Positions 9,424-17,467 of a DNA stretch of 64,000 bases are shown here, piece by piece. Source of the stretch: Acidisoma cellulosilyticum (GTDB lineage: Bacteria; Pseudomonadota; Alphaproteobacteria; Acetobacterales; Acetobacteraceae); assembly GCF_020621385.1 (NCBI RefSeq), contig NZ_JAESVA010000001.1:744001-808000 (forward strand), given 5' to 3'. Below the pieces are notes generated by a model. The model had not been told where the DNA came from, did no database searches, and saw nothing but the letters and a program-made list of their open reading frames with translations. The translations under genes were made by a program, and so were the position numbers. Within the stretch, counting starts at the first letter, position 1. Every line of letters begins with the position of its first letter.

Positions 9424-10362
9424 GGCGTAGCTGCCGCCGCCGGCATGGGTGCTGCGGTACGGCATGTCCTTCCGGTGATTGATACCGGAATAATGCGTGA
9501 TGAGGGATTTGCGCGGCATACGCGGAACGTTTGCGACGGACCCGCGGTGCATCAGCATGCCGTGCCAGATCAGAACATCGCCCTTCTTGCCGAGGAATTG
9601 CCGCACCGGCAGGCCCGTCTCCACGACCTGACGGTCGACGGCCGGGGTGATGAAGCGTTCGGCATATTTCTCCCAGGAATTATGCCCGGTCAGCGCCTCT
9701 TTCCGCTGCAATTCGTCATCGGTCAGATAGGCCAAGACCTTTTCGCGCCGCAGCAAGGGCCAGCGATGCGAGCCCGGCAGATATTCGAAAGGCCCGCTGT
9801 CGGGATGGATCTCGTCCAGCGCGATCCAGACGGCGGTGTACCAACTCGCGACATGGGGCGGGTTCAGATAATCGTCCTGATGCCAGGCCCTGGCCGTGCT
9901 GATCCAGCCGGTGAGCGCGAGATGCAGCATCATCGGTTCGCCGATCAGGCTCTGCATGATCTTCATGAGCGGCGGATAGAGGGCCAGGTCGCGCAGTTCC
10001 GGCACATGCAGATAGGGTGTGGCCTTCAGCCAACCGTGATCCGCGATGGGCGCACGCCGGGCAATATAGGCGTCCACAAGATCATCGGGCAGGAAGCCCT
10101 TGAGTTCGACCACACCCTGCTCGTGCCAGCTGCGTTGATAAGGCGTCAGCTTGGACAGATCGACGCCCGGCTGGTCGAGCGGCGGCAGTCTTGCCGGGTC
10201 CATGGGTTCTGAGAGATCGGCAAAGCTGATCGGGCGACCGTCGGGATGCGGCCCGGCATAGGGCACCGGACGCCTGAAACTGGCCGGTGGCTTTATCAGC
10301 CGAGAGCGGCGCAACCCGCACCGCCGCAGCAATTGGCGGACGCGCCATTTCAGATTGGCCAT
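9400..10362 (-). CDS. PhyH-family Fe(II)/2-oxoglutarate dioxygenase (copy A)
   Basis: A 320-residue phytanoyl-CoA-dioxygenase-family protein. The iron triad is visible as His161-x-Asp163 in ARAWHQDDYLNPPHVASWYT and a distal His in LIWHGMLMHRGS (267 or 272), with Arg273 placed to bind the 2-oxoglutarate carboxylate. GPFEYLPGSHRWPLLRR is the classic PhyH segment. These enzymes hydroxylate lipids, amino acids or small natural products; the substrate is unknown here. The N-terminal 30 residues are Arg-rich. It is a tandem paralogue of the gene at 10598-11557 (roughly three quarters identical by eye), with a MITE-like repeat between them. Its 3' end overlaps the Rieske gene in antisense. AGAGGA precedes the ATG. 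Confidence 0.85.
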   Translation of the reverse strand: MANLKWRVRQLLRRCGLRRSRLIKPPASFRRPVPYAGPHPDGRPISFADLSEPMDPARLPPLDQPGVDLSKLTPYQRSWHEQGVVELKGFLPDDLVDAYIARRAPIADHGWLKATPYLHVPELRDLALYPPLMKIMQSLIGEPMMLHLALTGWISTARAWHQDDYLNPPHVASWYTAVWIALDEIHPDSGPFEYLPGSHRWPLLRREKVLAYLTDDELQRKEALTGHNSWEKYAERFITPAVDRQVVETGLPVRQFLGKKGDVLIWHGMLMHRGSVANVPRMPRKSLITHYSGINHRKDMPYRSTHAGGGSYALFDHAFE

Positions 10363-10438
10363 AACGAATCCTCTCTGCTGGCCCTTAATCCTGCCCAGAA
10401 CAAAAACGACGGGCCCGAAGACGCGCCTTAACCCGGTC

Positions 10439-10601
10439 CTAGAGTTTGTCTGATTTTAACTGAAGCTTGTCCCTAATATCGTCATGCCCGGCCCCAGAGC
10501 CGGGCATCCATTCGTTGGGGCGCCCAAGGACTGGATGACCGGGTCAAGCCCGGCCATGACGGGGCAAGGGGTCGTTTCCAACTAAACCTGACGGACTCTA
10601 G
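10439..10601. repeat. MITE-like palindromic element, copy 1
   Basis: A 163-bp non-coding element bounded on both sides by CTAG. Left end AGAGTTTGTCTGATTTT and right end AAACCTGACGGACTCT form imperfect terminal inverted repeats of about 18 bp. Inside is a long imperfect palindrome: CGTCATGCCCGG near the left is answered by CCGGCCATGACG near the right, with further nested GC arms. The last 29 bp (10573-10601) are identical to the right end of the second copy (50140-50168). The right-hand CTAG provides the TAG stop codon of the PhyH gene at 10598-11557. It has no coding capacity, so it would have to be mobilised in trans. Confidence 0.75.
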
Positions 10602-11557
10602 CCGAAAGGATGGTCGAACAGGGCGTAAGTTCCGCCGCCCTCATGCTGCTTCCGCTTGGCCATGTCAGGCCGATGATTGATGCCGGAATAATGGGTGATG
10701 AGCGATTTGCGCGGCATGAGCGGAACATTCGCCACGGACCCGCGATGCATCAGCGCGCCGTGCCAGATCAGCACATCCCCCTTCTTGCCCAGGAATTGCC
10801 GGATCGGCAGACCGGATTCCGCGACCTTGCGATCGACCGCCGGGGTCACGAAGCGTTCGGCATAGCGCTCCCAGGAATTGTGCCCGGTCAGCTTTTCCTT
10901 CCGCTGCAATTCCTCATCGGTCAGATGGGTCATGACGACGTCCCGGCGCAGAAGCGGCCAGCGATGCGAGCCCGGAAGATATTCGAAAGGTCCGCTGTCG
11001 GGATGGATGTCATCCAACGCGATCCAGACGGCCGTGTACCAGCTCGCGACATGGGGCGGGTTCAGATAATCGTCCTGATGCCAGGCCCTGGCGGTGCTGA
11101 TCCAGCCCGTAAGCGCGAGATGCAGCATCAGGGGCTCGCTGATCAGGCTTTCCATGACGGCCATGAGCGGCGGATACATGGCGAGGTCGCGCAGAGACGG
11201 CACATGAAGATAGGGGGTCGGCTGCAGCCAGCCGAGATGGTCGAGTTTCGAGCGCTCGGCGACATAGGCATCGACCAGGTCGTCGGGCAGGAAGCCTTTC
11301 AGCTCGACCGCACCATCCTGCCACCAGCTCCGCTGTTCGGGCGTGAGAGAAGGCAGATCAACGCCGGGCCTGTCCAGCGGCGGCAGCTGCGCCGGGTCCA
11401 TATATTCCGCGAGTTCATCAAAACTGACGGGGTTCCCGTCCGGTCGCGGCGCTGCATAGGGCACGGGCCGGACATAGACAGGCGGCTTCGGTGTCGGGAT
11501 CGGCCGCAACCCGGTCTGATGCAGAAACTGTCGGACGGTGGACCGCAAGGAAGCCAT
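10598..11557 (-). CDS. PhyH-family Fe(II)/2-oxoglutarate dioxygenase (copy B)
   Basis: A 319-residue paralogue of the downstream PhyH gene, with the same HQD iron motif in ARAWHQDDYLNPPHVASWYT, the same EYLPGSHRWPLLRR and a distal LIWHGALMHRGS. The two copies are nearly invariant through the central catalytic region and diverge mainly in the first 110 residues. It begins only 12 bp after the queG stop with a GAAGG ribosome site, so it is probably transcribed with the queuosine operon although no queuosine role is known for PhyH enzymes. Its TAG stop codon lies inside the right end of the adjacent repeat element. Substrate unknown. Confidence 0.85.
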   Translation of the reverse strand: MASLRSTVRQFLHQTGLRPIPTPKPPVYVRPVPYAAPRPDGNPVSFDELAEYMDPAQLPPLDRPGVDLPSLTPEQRSWWQDGAVELKGFLPDDLVDAYVAERSKLDHLGWLQPTPYLHVPSLRDLAMYPPLMAVMESLISEPLMLHLALTGWISTARAWHQDDYLNPPHVASWYTAVWIALDDIHPDSGPFEYLPGSHRWPLLRRDVVMTHLTDEELQRKEKLTGHNSWERYAERFVTPAVDRKVAESGLPIRQFLGKKGDVLIWHGALMHRGSVANVPLMPRKSLITHYSGINHRPDMAKRKQHEGGGTYALFDHPFG

Positions 11558-11569
11558 GGGCGAAAACCT

Positions 11570-12685
11570 TCACTCTGGATTGGCGGACCCTAGCGTCGGG
11601 ACCCCCGCCTCATCAACACCCGGCAACAACTTTGGCATGGTACGCAGACGGACCGCAGCCCAGGCCGCAGCTTCCGCCAAGATGGCATCGGGGTCCTTGG
11701 CCAAACGCTCGACCTCGGGCAACAAAGCCGGATCGCCGCTATTCCCGATCGCTATCGCAACATTGCGCAGAAAACGGTCACGTCCGATGCGTTTGACAGG
11801 CGACCCCGCAAACCTGGCGCGAAAGCCTGCATCATCAAGACGCGACAGGTCGCGCAACGCAGGCGCTTCCAGATCGGCGCGGGCAGCGAGCTTCGCCTCG
11901 CGTCCTGCTTGCGCGAAACGATTCCACGGGCAGACGGCCAGGCAATCGTCGCAGCCATAGATGCGATTGCCTAAAGCTTCGCGGAATTCCTCGGGGATCG
12001 GGCCTTTATGCTCGATCGTCAGATAGCTGATGCAGCGTGTCGGCTGCAGCGTGTAGGGCGCGGTGATGGCCTCGGTCGGGCAGGCATCGATGCAGCGCCG
12101 ACATGAGCCGCACCGGTCATCGTGAGAGCTGTCCGGTGACAGATCAAGTGTCGTATAAATTTCACCCAAAAACAGCCAGGAGCCGTGTTTGCGGGAGACG
12201 AGATTGGTGTGCTTGCCCTGCCAACCGAGCCCAGCTTGCTGCGCCAGCGGCTTTTCCATCACCGGCGCGGTATCGACAAAGACTTTCACCTGCGGCGTGC
12301 GCTCCCCCGCACGCGAAAGGACAAACTGCGCGAGGTGCTTCAGCTTTCCTTTGATAATGTCGTGATAGTCCCGGTTGCGGGCATAGACCGAAATATTGCC
12401 AGCCGTCTTATGGCCGAGCGTTGCCAGCGCATCGCCTTCCGGTGCGTAGCTCATGCCGAGAGAGATGACGCTGCGGACCTCTGGCCAAAGCCCGCGCGGG
12501 TCCGCGCGCTGCGCCATCCGCTCCGCCATCCAGCCCATCTCACCGTGATGGCCGGCGGACACGAGTTCGGCCAGACGCGCGCCCGCGGAAGGGGGCAGTT
12601 CAGCCCGCGCGAAACCCACCGCATCGAAGCCGAGCGCCTGCGCCTTGACGCGGATCTCGGCCTCAATGTCGGTGCGCGGCGTCAT
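11570..12685 (-). CDS. queG: epoxyqueuosine reductase QueG
   Basis: A 371-residue cobalamin and 4Fe-4S enzyme that reduces epoxyqueuosine to queuosine in tRNA, the last step of the pathway. Two ferredoxin-type clusters are visible: [16 protein letters not shown] followed by [14 protein letters not shown], and [15 protein letters not shown]. The catalytic N-terminal half includes [20 protein letters not shown] and [11 protein letters not shown]-terminal HEAT-like tail follows ([19 protein letters not shown]). The ATG overlaps the queF stop in an ATGA on the minus strand, so it is part of a queA-tgt-queF-queG unit. Confidence 0.95.
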   Translation of the reverse strand: MTPRTDIEAEIRVKAQALGFDAVGFARAELPPSAGARLAELVSAGHHGEMGWMAERMAQRADPRGLWPEVRSVISLGMSYAPEGDALATLGHKTAGNISVYARNRDYHDIIKGKLKHLAQFVLSRAGERTPQVKVFVDTAPVMEKPLAQQAGLGWQGKHTNLVSRKHGSWLFLGEIYTTLDLSPDSSHDDRCGSCRRCIDACPTEAITAPYTLQPTRCISYLTIEHKGPIPEEFREALGNRIYGCDDCLAVCPWNRFAQAGREAKLAARADLEAPALRDLSRLDDAGFRARFAGSPVKRIGRDRFLRNVAIAIGNSGDPALLPEVERLAKDPDAILAEAAAWAAVRLRTMPKLLPGVDEAGVPTLGSANPE

Positions 12686-13161
12686 CCCCGGCCGCGATAG
12701 GTCGGCACGCCCTGGTCAGGCAGGAACACGCCCTCGGGCGGCTTGCCGGTCTGGTAAAACACGTCGATCGGAATGCCACCGCGCGGATACCAATAGGCGC
12801 CGATACGCAGCCAGCGCGGCGACAGCAGATCGATCAACCGCTGCGCGATCATCATGCTGCAGGCTTCATGAAAGGCGCCGTGATTGCGGAAGCTGGTCAG
12901 GAACAGCTTCAGCGACTTGCTCTCCACCAGCCATTCGCCGGGAATATAGTCGATAACGATATGGGCGAAGTCCGGCTGGCCCGTCATCGGGCAAAGCGAG
13001 GTGAATTCCGGCGCGGTAAAGCGCACGACGTAGTCCTGCCCCTGGTTCGGCGCGGGCACGCGTTCCAGCAGCGCATCCTCCGGCCGATCGGCCGGGCGCG
13101 CGTCCTGGCCAAGCTGCGTCAGACCCTCGTAGATCGATTCAGCCTTGGGCGACTTAGCCAT
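12682..13161 (-). CDS. queF: NADPH-dependent preQ0 reductase QueF
   Basis: A 159-residue short-type (YkvM-like) QueF that reduces 7-cyano-7-deazaguanine (preQ0) to preQ1. [20 protein letters not shown] contains the nucleophilic Cys57 and proton donor Asp64. [20 protein letters not shown] is the family signature, with the NADPH-binding lysine and substrate-binding residues. I chose the ATG at 13161 because it has a strong GGAAGGAG about 10 bp upstream and begins [11 protein letters not shown]; an upstream ATG at 13245 would overlap tgt much further. It overlaps tgt by 8 bp and queG by 4 bp. Confidence 0.94.
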   Translation of the reverse strand: MAKSPKAESIYEGLTQLGQDARPADRPEDALLERVPAPNQGQDYVVRFTAPEFTSLCPMTGQPDFAHIVIDYIPGEWLVESKSLKLFLTSFRNHGAFHEACSMMIAQRLIDLLSPRWLRIGAYWYPRGGIPIDVFYQTGKPPEGVFLPDQGVPTYRGRG

Positions 13162-14278
13162 CGTTCTGGTCTCCTTCCGCCCAACGGGCGCGGACGTCCG
13201 CGATATAGGCGTCGAGCCGTCCTTCGATAATGGCCGCACGGGCACCGGCGACCAGCGTTTGATAATAGGTCAGATTATGCCAGGTCAGCAGCATCGGCCC
13301 GAGCATTTCTTCCGCCCGGAACAGATGATGCAAATAGCCGCGCACATGGCGCTGACAGCCGAGGCAGGCGCAACCTGGGTCCAGCGGCTTGCCGTCATCG
13401 GCGAAGCGCGCGTTGCGCATGTTCAGAATGCCGCGCGACGTAAAGGCGCGGCCGGTGCGGCCCGCCCGCGTCGGCATGACGCAATCGAACATGTCGATGC
13501 CGCGCGCGATGGAGCCGAGCAGATCGTCCGGCGTGCCAACGCCCATCAGATAGCGCGGCTTGTCGGCGGGCATGATGTCCCAGGTCGCCTCGATCATGGC
13601 GAACATCATCTCCTGCCCTTCGCCGACCGCGAGGCCACCAAGCGCATAGCCCTCGAAGCCGATTTCCATCAGCGCCTCGATCGAGCGACGACGGAGATCG
13701 GGGAAGACGCTGCCCTGCACGATGCCGAACAGCCCGTAACCGTCACGCGGCACGAAAGCCGCGCGCGACAGGCCGGCCCAGCGCATGGACATTTCCATCG
13801 ACGACTTGGCCTGTTCCTCCGTCACCGGAAAGGGCGGGCATTCGTCCAGCACCATGGTGATGGTCGCGTCCAGCTTGTGCTGGATCTGCACCGAGATCGC
13901 GGGCGTCAGCCGGTGCTTCGATCCGTCGAGATGGGATTGAAAGGTCACGCCGTCGGCGTCGAGCTTGCGCAGCCCCGCCAGCGACATGACCTGGAAACCG
14001 CCACTGTCGGTCAGAATCGGGCCCGACCAGTCCATCAGCTTATGCAGACCGCCGAAGGACGCGACCTTGTCCGCGCCCGGACGCAGCATGAGGTGATAGG
14101 TATTGCCGAGCACGATGCCGGCGCCGGTGGAACGCACGGCATCCGCCGTCATGCCCTTCACCGTCGCCGCCGTGCCGACCGGCATGAAGGTCGGGGTCGG
14201 CACATCGCCATGCGCGGTCTTCAGCGTGCCGGCGCGGGCATAGCCGTCACTCGCCGCTTTTTCCCAGGTCAGGCTCAT
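13154..14278 (-). CDS. tgt: queuine/preQ1 tRNA-guanine transglycosylase Tgt
   Basis: A 374-residue enzyme that swaps guanine 34 for preQ1 in tRNAs with GUN anticodons. [13 protein letters not shown] contains the substrate-contacting Asp. [19 protein letters not shown] holds the catalytic Asp and the tRNA-binding region. The C-terminal zinc site is [17 protein letters not shown] with the His in LLTWHNL. Length matches bacterial Tgt. It is second in the queuosine operon and overlaps queA by 4 bp (ATGA). Confidence 0.97.
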   Translation of the reverse strand: MSLTWEKAASDGYARAGTLKTAHGDVPTPTFMPVGTAATVKGMTADAVRSTGAGIVLGNTYHLMLRPGADKVASFGGLHKLMDWSGPILTDSGGFQVMSLAGLRKLDADGVTFQSHLDGSKHRLTPAISVQIQHKLDATITMVLDECPPFPVTEEQAKSSMEMSMRWAGLSRAAFVPRDGYGLFGIVQGSVFPDLRRRSIEALMEIGFEGYALGGLAVGEGQEMMFAMIEATWDIMPADKPRYLMGVGTPDDLLGSIARGIDMFDCVMPTRAGRTGRAFTSRGILNMRNARFADDGKPLDPGCACLGCQRHVRGYLHHLFRAEEMLGPMLLTWHNLTYYQTLVAGARAAIIEGRLDAYIADVRARWAEGDQNDG

Positions 14279-15312
14279 GCCGCGCGCTCCAGCAAGGACG
14301 CATCGCCATAGGAGAAGAAGCGATAGCCTTGGCGTATGGCGTGGTCATAAGCGCTGCCCATGCGCTCCCGCCCCGCGAAAGCGGAGACGAGCATGAACAG
14401 CGTGGAACGCGGCAGGTGAAAATTGGTCATGAGCCGATCGACGATACGGAATTGATAGCCGGGAAGAATGAAGATGCTGGTGTCGCCCGCGAAAGCGCCG
14501 AGCGTGCCGTCCGCTGACGCCGCACTTTCCAGCAGGCGCAGGCTGGTGGTGCCGATAGCGACGACGCGGCCGCCGCCAGCCCGCGTGCGGTTGATAAGAT
14601 CGGCGGTCTCAGCCGTCACGATGCCGCGCTCGGCATGCATGCGATGCTCGGTCACGTCATCGACGCGCACGGGCAGAAAGGTACCGACGCCGACATGCAG
14701 CGTGACGGTCGCACGTTTCACGCCACGCGCATCGAGCGCCGCCAGCAATGCGGGGGTGAAATGCAGCCCCGCCGTGGGGGCGGCGACCGCGCCATCCGGC
14801 TGGGCGAAAACGGTCTGATAGTCAGACGTGTCCTCCGGAGTCGGGCCGTCCGGCCGCTCGATATAGGGCGGCAAAGCCAATGCACCGGCCTGGGCCAGGG
14901 CGTGGGCGAAGGCATCCCCCTCTCGGTCGAAGCGCAGCGCGATGCTGCCATCCGCCCGGCGGTCGGCGACGGTCGCGGTTAGATCAGCGCCGTCGAAATC
15001 CAGCCGGTCGCCGTCATGCAGCCGCTTGGCGTTGCGGGCCAGCGCCTGCCAGGTGCCGTCGGCCAGCGGACGGTCCAGCGTGATGCCGATTCGCGCCTCA
15101 CCGCGCTTGGCGGAAAGCTGGGCCGGGATGACGCGCGTATCATTGGCGACCAGGATATCGCCGGGCTGCAGCAGCCCGGGCAGGTCGCGCACGCTATGGT
15201 CGCCGAGCGCCGACGCGGTGACGTGCAGCAGCTTGGCCGCGTCGCGCGGCTTGACCGGGTGATGGGCGATGGACCCCGGCGGCAGATCGAAATCGAAATC
15301 GGAGAGGCGCAC
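14275..15312 (-). CDS. queA: S-adenosylmethionine:tRNA ribosyltransferase-isomerase QueA
   Basis: A 345-residue enzyme that transfers and isomerises the ribosyl part of SAM onto preQ1-tRNA to give epoxyqueuosine. Typical segments are the N-terminal [17 protein letters not shown], the [12 protein letters not shown] strand, [25 protein letters not shown]-like [16 protein letters not shown] and [19 protein letters not shown]. The start is a GTG (GTGCGCCTC) 6 bp after the VOC gene stop, with no strong ribosome site, suggesting coupling to that gene. It leads the que block: preQ1 insertion, QueA and QueG are encoded together with QueF, while preQ0 synthesis (QueDEC) must lie elsewhere. Confidence 0.96.
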   Translation of the reverse strand: MRLSDFDFDLPPGSIAHHPVKPRDAAKLLHVTASALGDHSVRDLPGLLQPGDILVANDTRVIPAQLSAKRGEARIGITLDRPLADGTWQALARNAKRLHDGDRLDFDGADLTATVADRRADGSIALRFDREGDAFAHALAQAGALALPPYIERPDGPTPEDTSDYQTVFAQPDGAVAAPTAGLHFTPALLAALDARGVKRATVTLHVGVGTFLPVRVDDVTEHRMHAERGIVTAETADLINRTRAGGGRVVAIGTTSLRLLESAASADGTLGAFAGDTSIFILPGYQFRIVDRLMTNFHLPRSTLFMLVSAFAGRERMGSAYDHAIRQGYRFFSYGDASLLERAA

Positions 15313-15318
15313 GGATGA

Positions 15319-15714
15319 TCAGTCTTCGAGGTAGGAGGCGATCTCGATGAGATTGCCGTCCGGATCGCGGCAATAGACGGAACTCATCGGACCCAAGGCG
15401 CCCAGGCGTGGCACCGGCCCCTTCTCCACCGTCACACCGCAGCCAACCAGATGGCTGATGATGTCTTCGGTACCGACGCCGGTGATGAAGCAGATGGAGG
15501 CCGTGCCCGGACCCGCAGCCGCACCCGTATTCGTCGGGTCTTCGGACGCGGTGTAGAGGTTGATCTTCTGGCCGCCGAATTTGAGCGCGGTGCGGCCTTC
15601 CTGACCGAATTCCTCACGCTCCATGCCCAGCACGCGCTGAAACCAGGAGGCCGCGATTTCGACATCGCTGCAGGTGAGCGAGATATGATCAATCCGGTCG
15701 ATGGTAAAACGCAT
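15319..15714 (-). CDS. VOC-family (glyoxalase/dioxygenase superfamily) protein
   Basis: A 131-residue single vicinal-oxygen-chelate module. It starts IDRIDHISLTCSDVEIAASW, has the RVLGMERE segment typical of the first beta-alpha-beta-beta-beta unit, and ends CRDPDGNLIEIASY, in which the Glu is a metal-ligand candidate together with His10. Such proteins include virulence-type glyoxalases, fosfomycin-resistance-like enzymes and dioxygenases; the reaction is not identifiable. It ends 6 bp before queA and is likely the first gene of the same transcript. Confidence 0.8.
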   Translation of the reverse strand: MRFTIDRIDHISLTCSDVEIAASWFQRVLGMEREEFGQEGRTALKFGGQKINLYTASEDPTNTGAAAGPGTASICFITGVGTEDIISHLVGCGVTVEKGPVPRLGALGPMSSVYCRDPDGNLIEIASYLED

Positions 15715-15839
15715 GCCTCAAAGCCCTTCGATACGGGTGCCGGCAAAGCGGCTGAGCGCGGGCCATAGCGGAATAAGGCTGATGAGGGAATGTTTGGGGC
15801 GCGGGGCAGCATGTCCGCCTCCAAAAGCCTTGCTGAAAT

Positions 15840-15859
15840 GTAGCTATGAGCGTAGCTAC
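15840..15859. promoter_or_regulatory. candidate BrnTA autoregulatory operator
   Basis: Direct repeat GTAGCTA at 15840-15846 and 15852-15858, 12 bp apart (about one helical turn), with the second copy part of the palindrome GTAGCTAC. It lies 30-49 bp before the brnT ATG. BrnA antitoxins are known to repress their own promoter, so this is the natural candidate site. Inferred from position and symmetry only. Confidence 0.4.
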
Positions 15860-15888
15860 AACAAGGCTCCATCGGCAAAGGTTCCAGG

Positions 15889-16131
15889 ATGGACATCGAA
15901 TGGGATGAGGCCAAGCGGCGCAGCAATATCGCGAAGCATGGTCTCGATTTCATCGATGCCGATTTGATATTCCTCGGCGAGCATAAAATCGCCCAAGCAC
16001 GGACAGTCAGCTGCGAAGAACGCTGGCTAGCGACCGGAATGATCCATGGCTTACGTGCTGCGGTGATCTTCACCATGCGCGGGCAGACAGTCCGGATCAT
16101 CTCATTGCGGAGATCAAGACATGGCGAATGA
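15889..16131 (+). CDS. brnT: BrnT-family ribonuclease toxin
   Basis: An 80-residue type II toxin with a RelE-like fold. It begins MDIEWDEAKRRSNIAKHGLDF, matching the BrnT signature (WDxxKxxxNxxKHGxxF), and ends with the RIISLRRS strand found in the family. BrnT cuts RNA and stops growth until neutralised by BrnA. It has the usual toxin-first order and overlaps brnA by 11 bp. A direct repeat upstream may be the operator. It sits between the queuosine operon and sspB as a small accessory insertion. Confidence 0.9.
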   Translation: MDIEWDEAKRRSNIAKHGLDFIDADLIFLGEHKIAQARTVSCEERWLATGMIHGLRAAVIFTMRGQTVRIISLRRSRHGE

Positions 16132-16453
16132 CGAAAACATCGTGAGATATACATCGGCCGAGCTAAAAGCGATGCGCGAGCGCGGCGAAAGCCAGACCGA
16201 ATGGGAGCGCGTCCGTGCCAAGACGGAAGAACAACTAGCGCGTGATATCGCGTCTGATCCCGATTGGGCGGATATTCCGCGCGATTGGATGAAAGATGCC
16301 ATCGCGGTCATGCCTGGACCGAAGCAACTGCTGTCGCTCCGGCTGGATCAGGACGTGGTGCAATGGTTCCGGGACCAGGGCCCAGGCTATCAGACGCGCA
16401 TTAACGCCGTGCTGCGCGCCTTCGTGCAGGATCAAACCAAACGGCGCGCCTAG
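16121..16453 (+). CDS. brnA: BrnA-family antitoxin
   Basis: A 110-residue antitoxin. The N-terminal helical part (YTSAELKAMRERGESQTEWE) is the BrnT-binding region, and the C-terminal KQLLSLRLDQDVVQWF followed by GYQTRINAVLRAFV is a ribbon-helix-helix DNA-binding domain typical of BrnA, which dimerises on its own operator. It overlaps the toxin by 11 bp. The convergent sspB gene ends 20 bp downstream. Confidence 0.9.
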   Translation: MANDENIVRYTSAELKAMRERGESQTEWERVRAKTEEQLARDIASDPDWADIPRDWMKDAIAVMPGPKQLLSLRLDQDVVQWFRDQGPGYQTRINAVLRAFVQDQTKRRA

Positions 16454-16473
16454 GCAGCACGACGCGACAAGCC

Positions 16474-17040
16474 TTATTCCTTGGGCGGCGACCGGCGGCG
16501 GAAGGCATCCAGGCTGACCACCTGCGGCGTCTCGGAAACCTCGGGGACAACCGGGGCGTCTTCGATCTCGCTCTCGACCTCGTCTTCGACCAGCATATCC
16601 TCGTCCTCGAAGGCGCGCGGCTGCATGCGCAGACCGAAGCGGACATGCGGATCGGCGAAGCCGATGATGGCGCCGGACGGGATAATGAGGGTTGCCGGAA
16701 TGCCGGAGAAGGACAAGCCGACCGTCACCACCTCATCCTCGTCGATCTTCAAATCCCAGAATTGATGCTGAAGCACGATGGTCATCTCTTCCGGGTATTG
16801 CGCCGAAAGACGGGACGGGATCAGCACGCCGGGATAATCGGTGCGGAAGGTCAGGTAGAAATGATGAGCGCCGGGCAACCCATGCTCGGCCGCAAAGGCC
16901 AACGCACGGAGCGCCACCTGGCGCTGCGCCTCTTCAAACCAGCCGTCATACGGAAGCAGGCTGGGGGGCGGGTCGCTCGGCTCTTCTGTCACGCAATTCG
17001 TCTCCACATCAGCAGCACCCTGCGGCCCGCTCGGCCGCAC
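16474..17040 (-). CDS. sspB: SspB-type ClpXP adaptor
   Basis: An adaptor that tethers ssrA-tagged proteins to ClpXP. The tag-binding barrel is recognisable: LPYDGWFEEAQRQVALRALA, HHFYLTFRTDYPGVLIP, EEMTIVLQHQFWDLKI and GLSFSGIPATLIIPSGAIIG. The C-terminal acidic, flexible tail ends in DAFRRRSPPKE, where a short ClpX-docking motif is expected. This is the alpha-proteobacterial form. The GTG at 17040 gives 188 residues. A GTG at 16992 (MTEEPSDPP start) has GGAG at a good distance and may be the true start, giving 172 residues. The tmRNA gene lies immediately upstream on the same strand. Confidence 0.88.
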   Translation of the reverse strand: MRPSGPQGAADVETNCVTEEPSDPPPSLLPYDGWFEEAQRQVALRALAFAAEHGLPGAHHFYLTFRTDYPGVLIPSRLSAQYPEEMTIVLQHQFWDLKIDEDEVVTVGLSFSGIPATLIIPSGAIIGFADPHVRFGLRMQPRAFEDEDMLVEDEVESEIEDAPVVPEVSETPQVVSLDAFRRRSPPKE

Positions 17041-17139
17041 GAAGACGGCCTTCAGAGGTTCGCATAGCGCGCTCGGCCAGAGAGGGCCAGACCAGCTGAC
17101 ATCAACCTGTCGAATTTAGGCAGTGTTGCGGGATTTAAT

Positions 17140-17422
17140 AGGGGGCTTCTGTTGCCCGGTGCCCCCCGAACCGCGCTTGTCACTGCTTACGCAGCGATAG
17201 CGAATGCCTCATGGTTATCATTGGCATTTGTAAAATGACCCGATAACGGCGGTATCATGCCGAGCAAAAGATGTACCTTTACCGCGCGTGTCGAGCCTAT
17301 TTCGCCCCCATGGGCCCCAGACCAAGGCCTGAGGTAAATGGTGGAGGCGCCGAGTACTGCCCCCGGGTCCACTACGCTTATTCCGAGCACCGTTTATCGC
17401 CATATCTGGCCACAGGGCCAGC
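17140..17422 (-). ncRNA. ssrA: permuted two-piece tmRNA (ssrA)
   Basis: A circularly permuted tmRNA gene. Reading the minus strand, the acceptor piece comes first and ends GGCGCCTCCACCA at 17339. After a short intervening segment the coding piece starts GGGGGCGAAATAGGCTCGAC at 17309. The two ends pair as GGGGGCG with CGCCTCC, giving seven base pairs including the G3-U70 wobble that marks the RNA for alanine. The tag frame runs 17225-17190 and encodes ANDNHEAFAIAA, followed by TAA at 17189-17187. The coding piece ends near a GGGGGC/GCCCCC hairpin (17141-17168). A TATATT -10 box is at 17434-17429. The 5' boundary is approximate. This matches the alphaproteobacterial two-piece design. Confidence 0.92.
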
Positions 17423-17467
17423 GGATCGAATATAGGGCGCGGGACGTGTGAAGAGAAGAGGCATCCC

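Noticed and set aside
12682-13245. 187-residue version of QueF
   Set aside because: The extra 28 N-terminal residues overlap tgt and are not family-like. The ATG at 13161 has a strong ribosome site.
17187-17390. 67-residue minus-strand reading frame ending NANDNHEAFAIAA
   Set aside because: Not a protein gene. Only its last 12 codons are translated, as the tmRNA tag.
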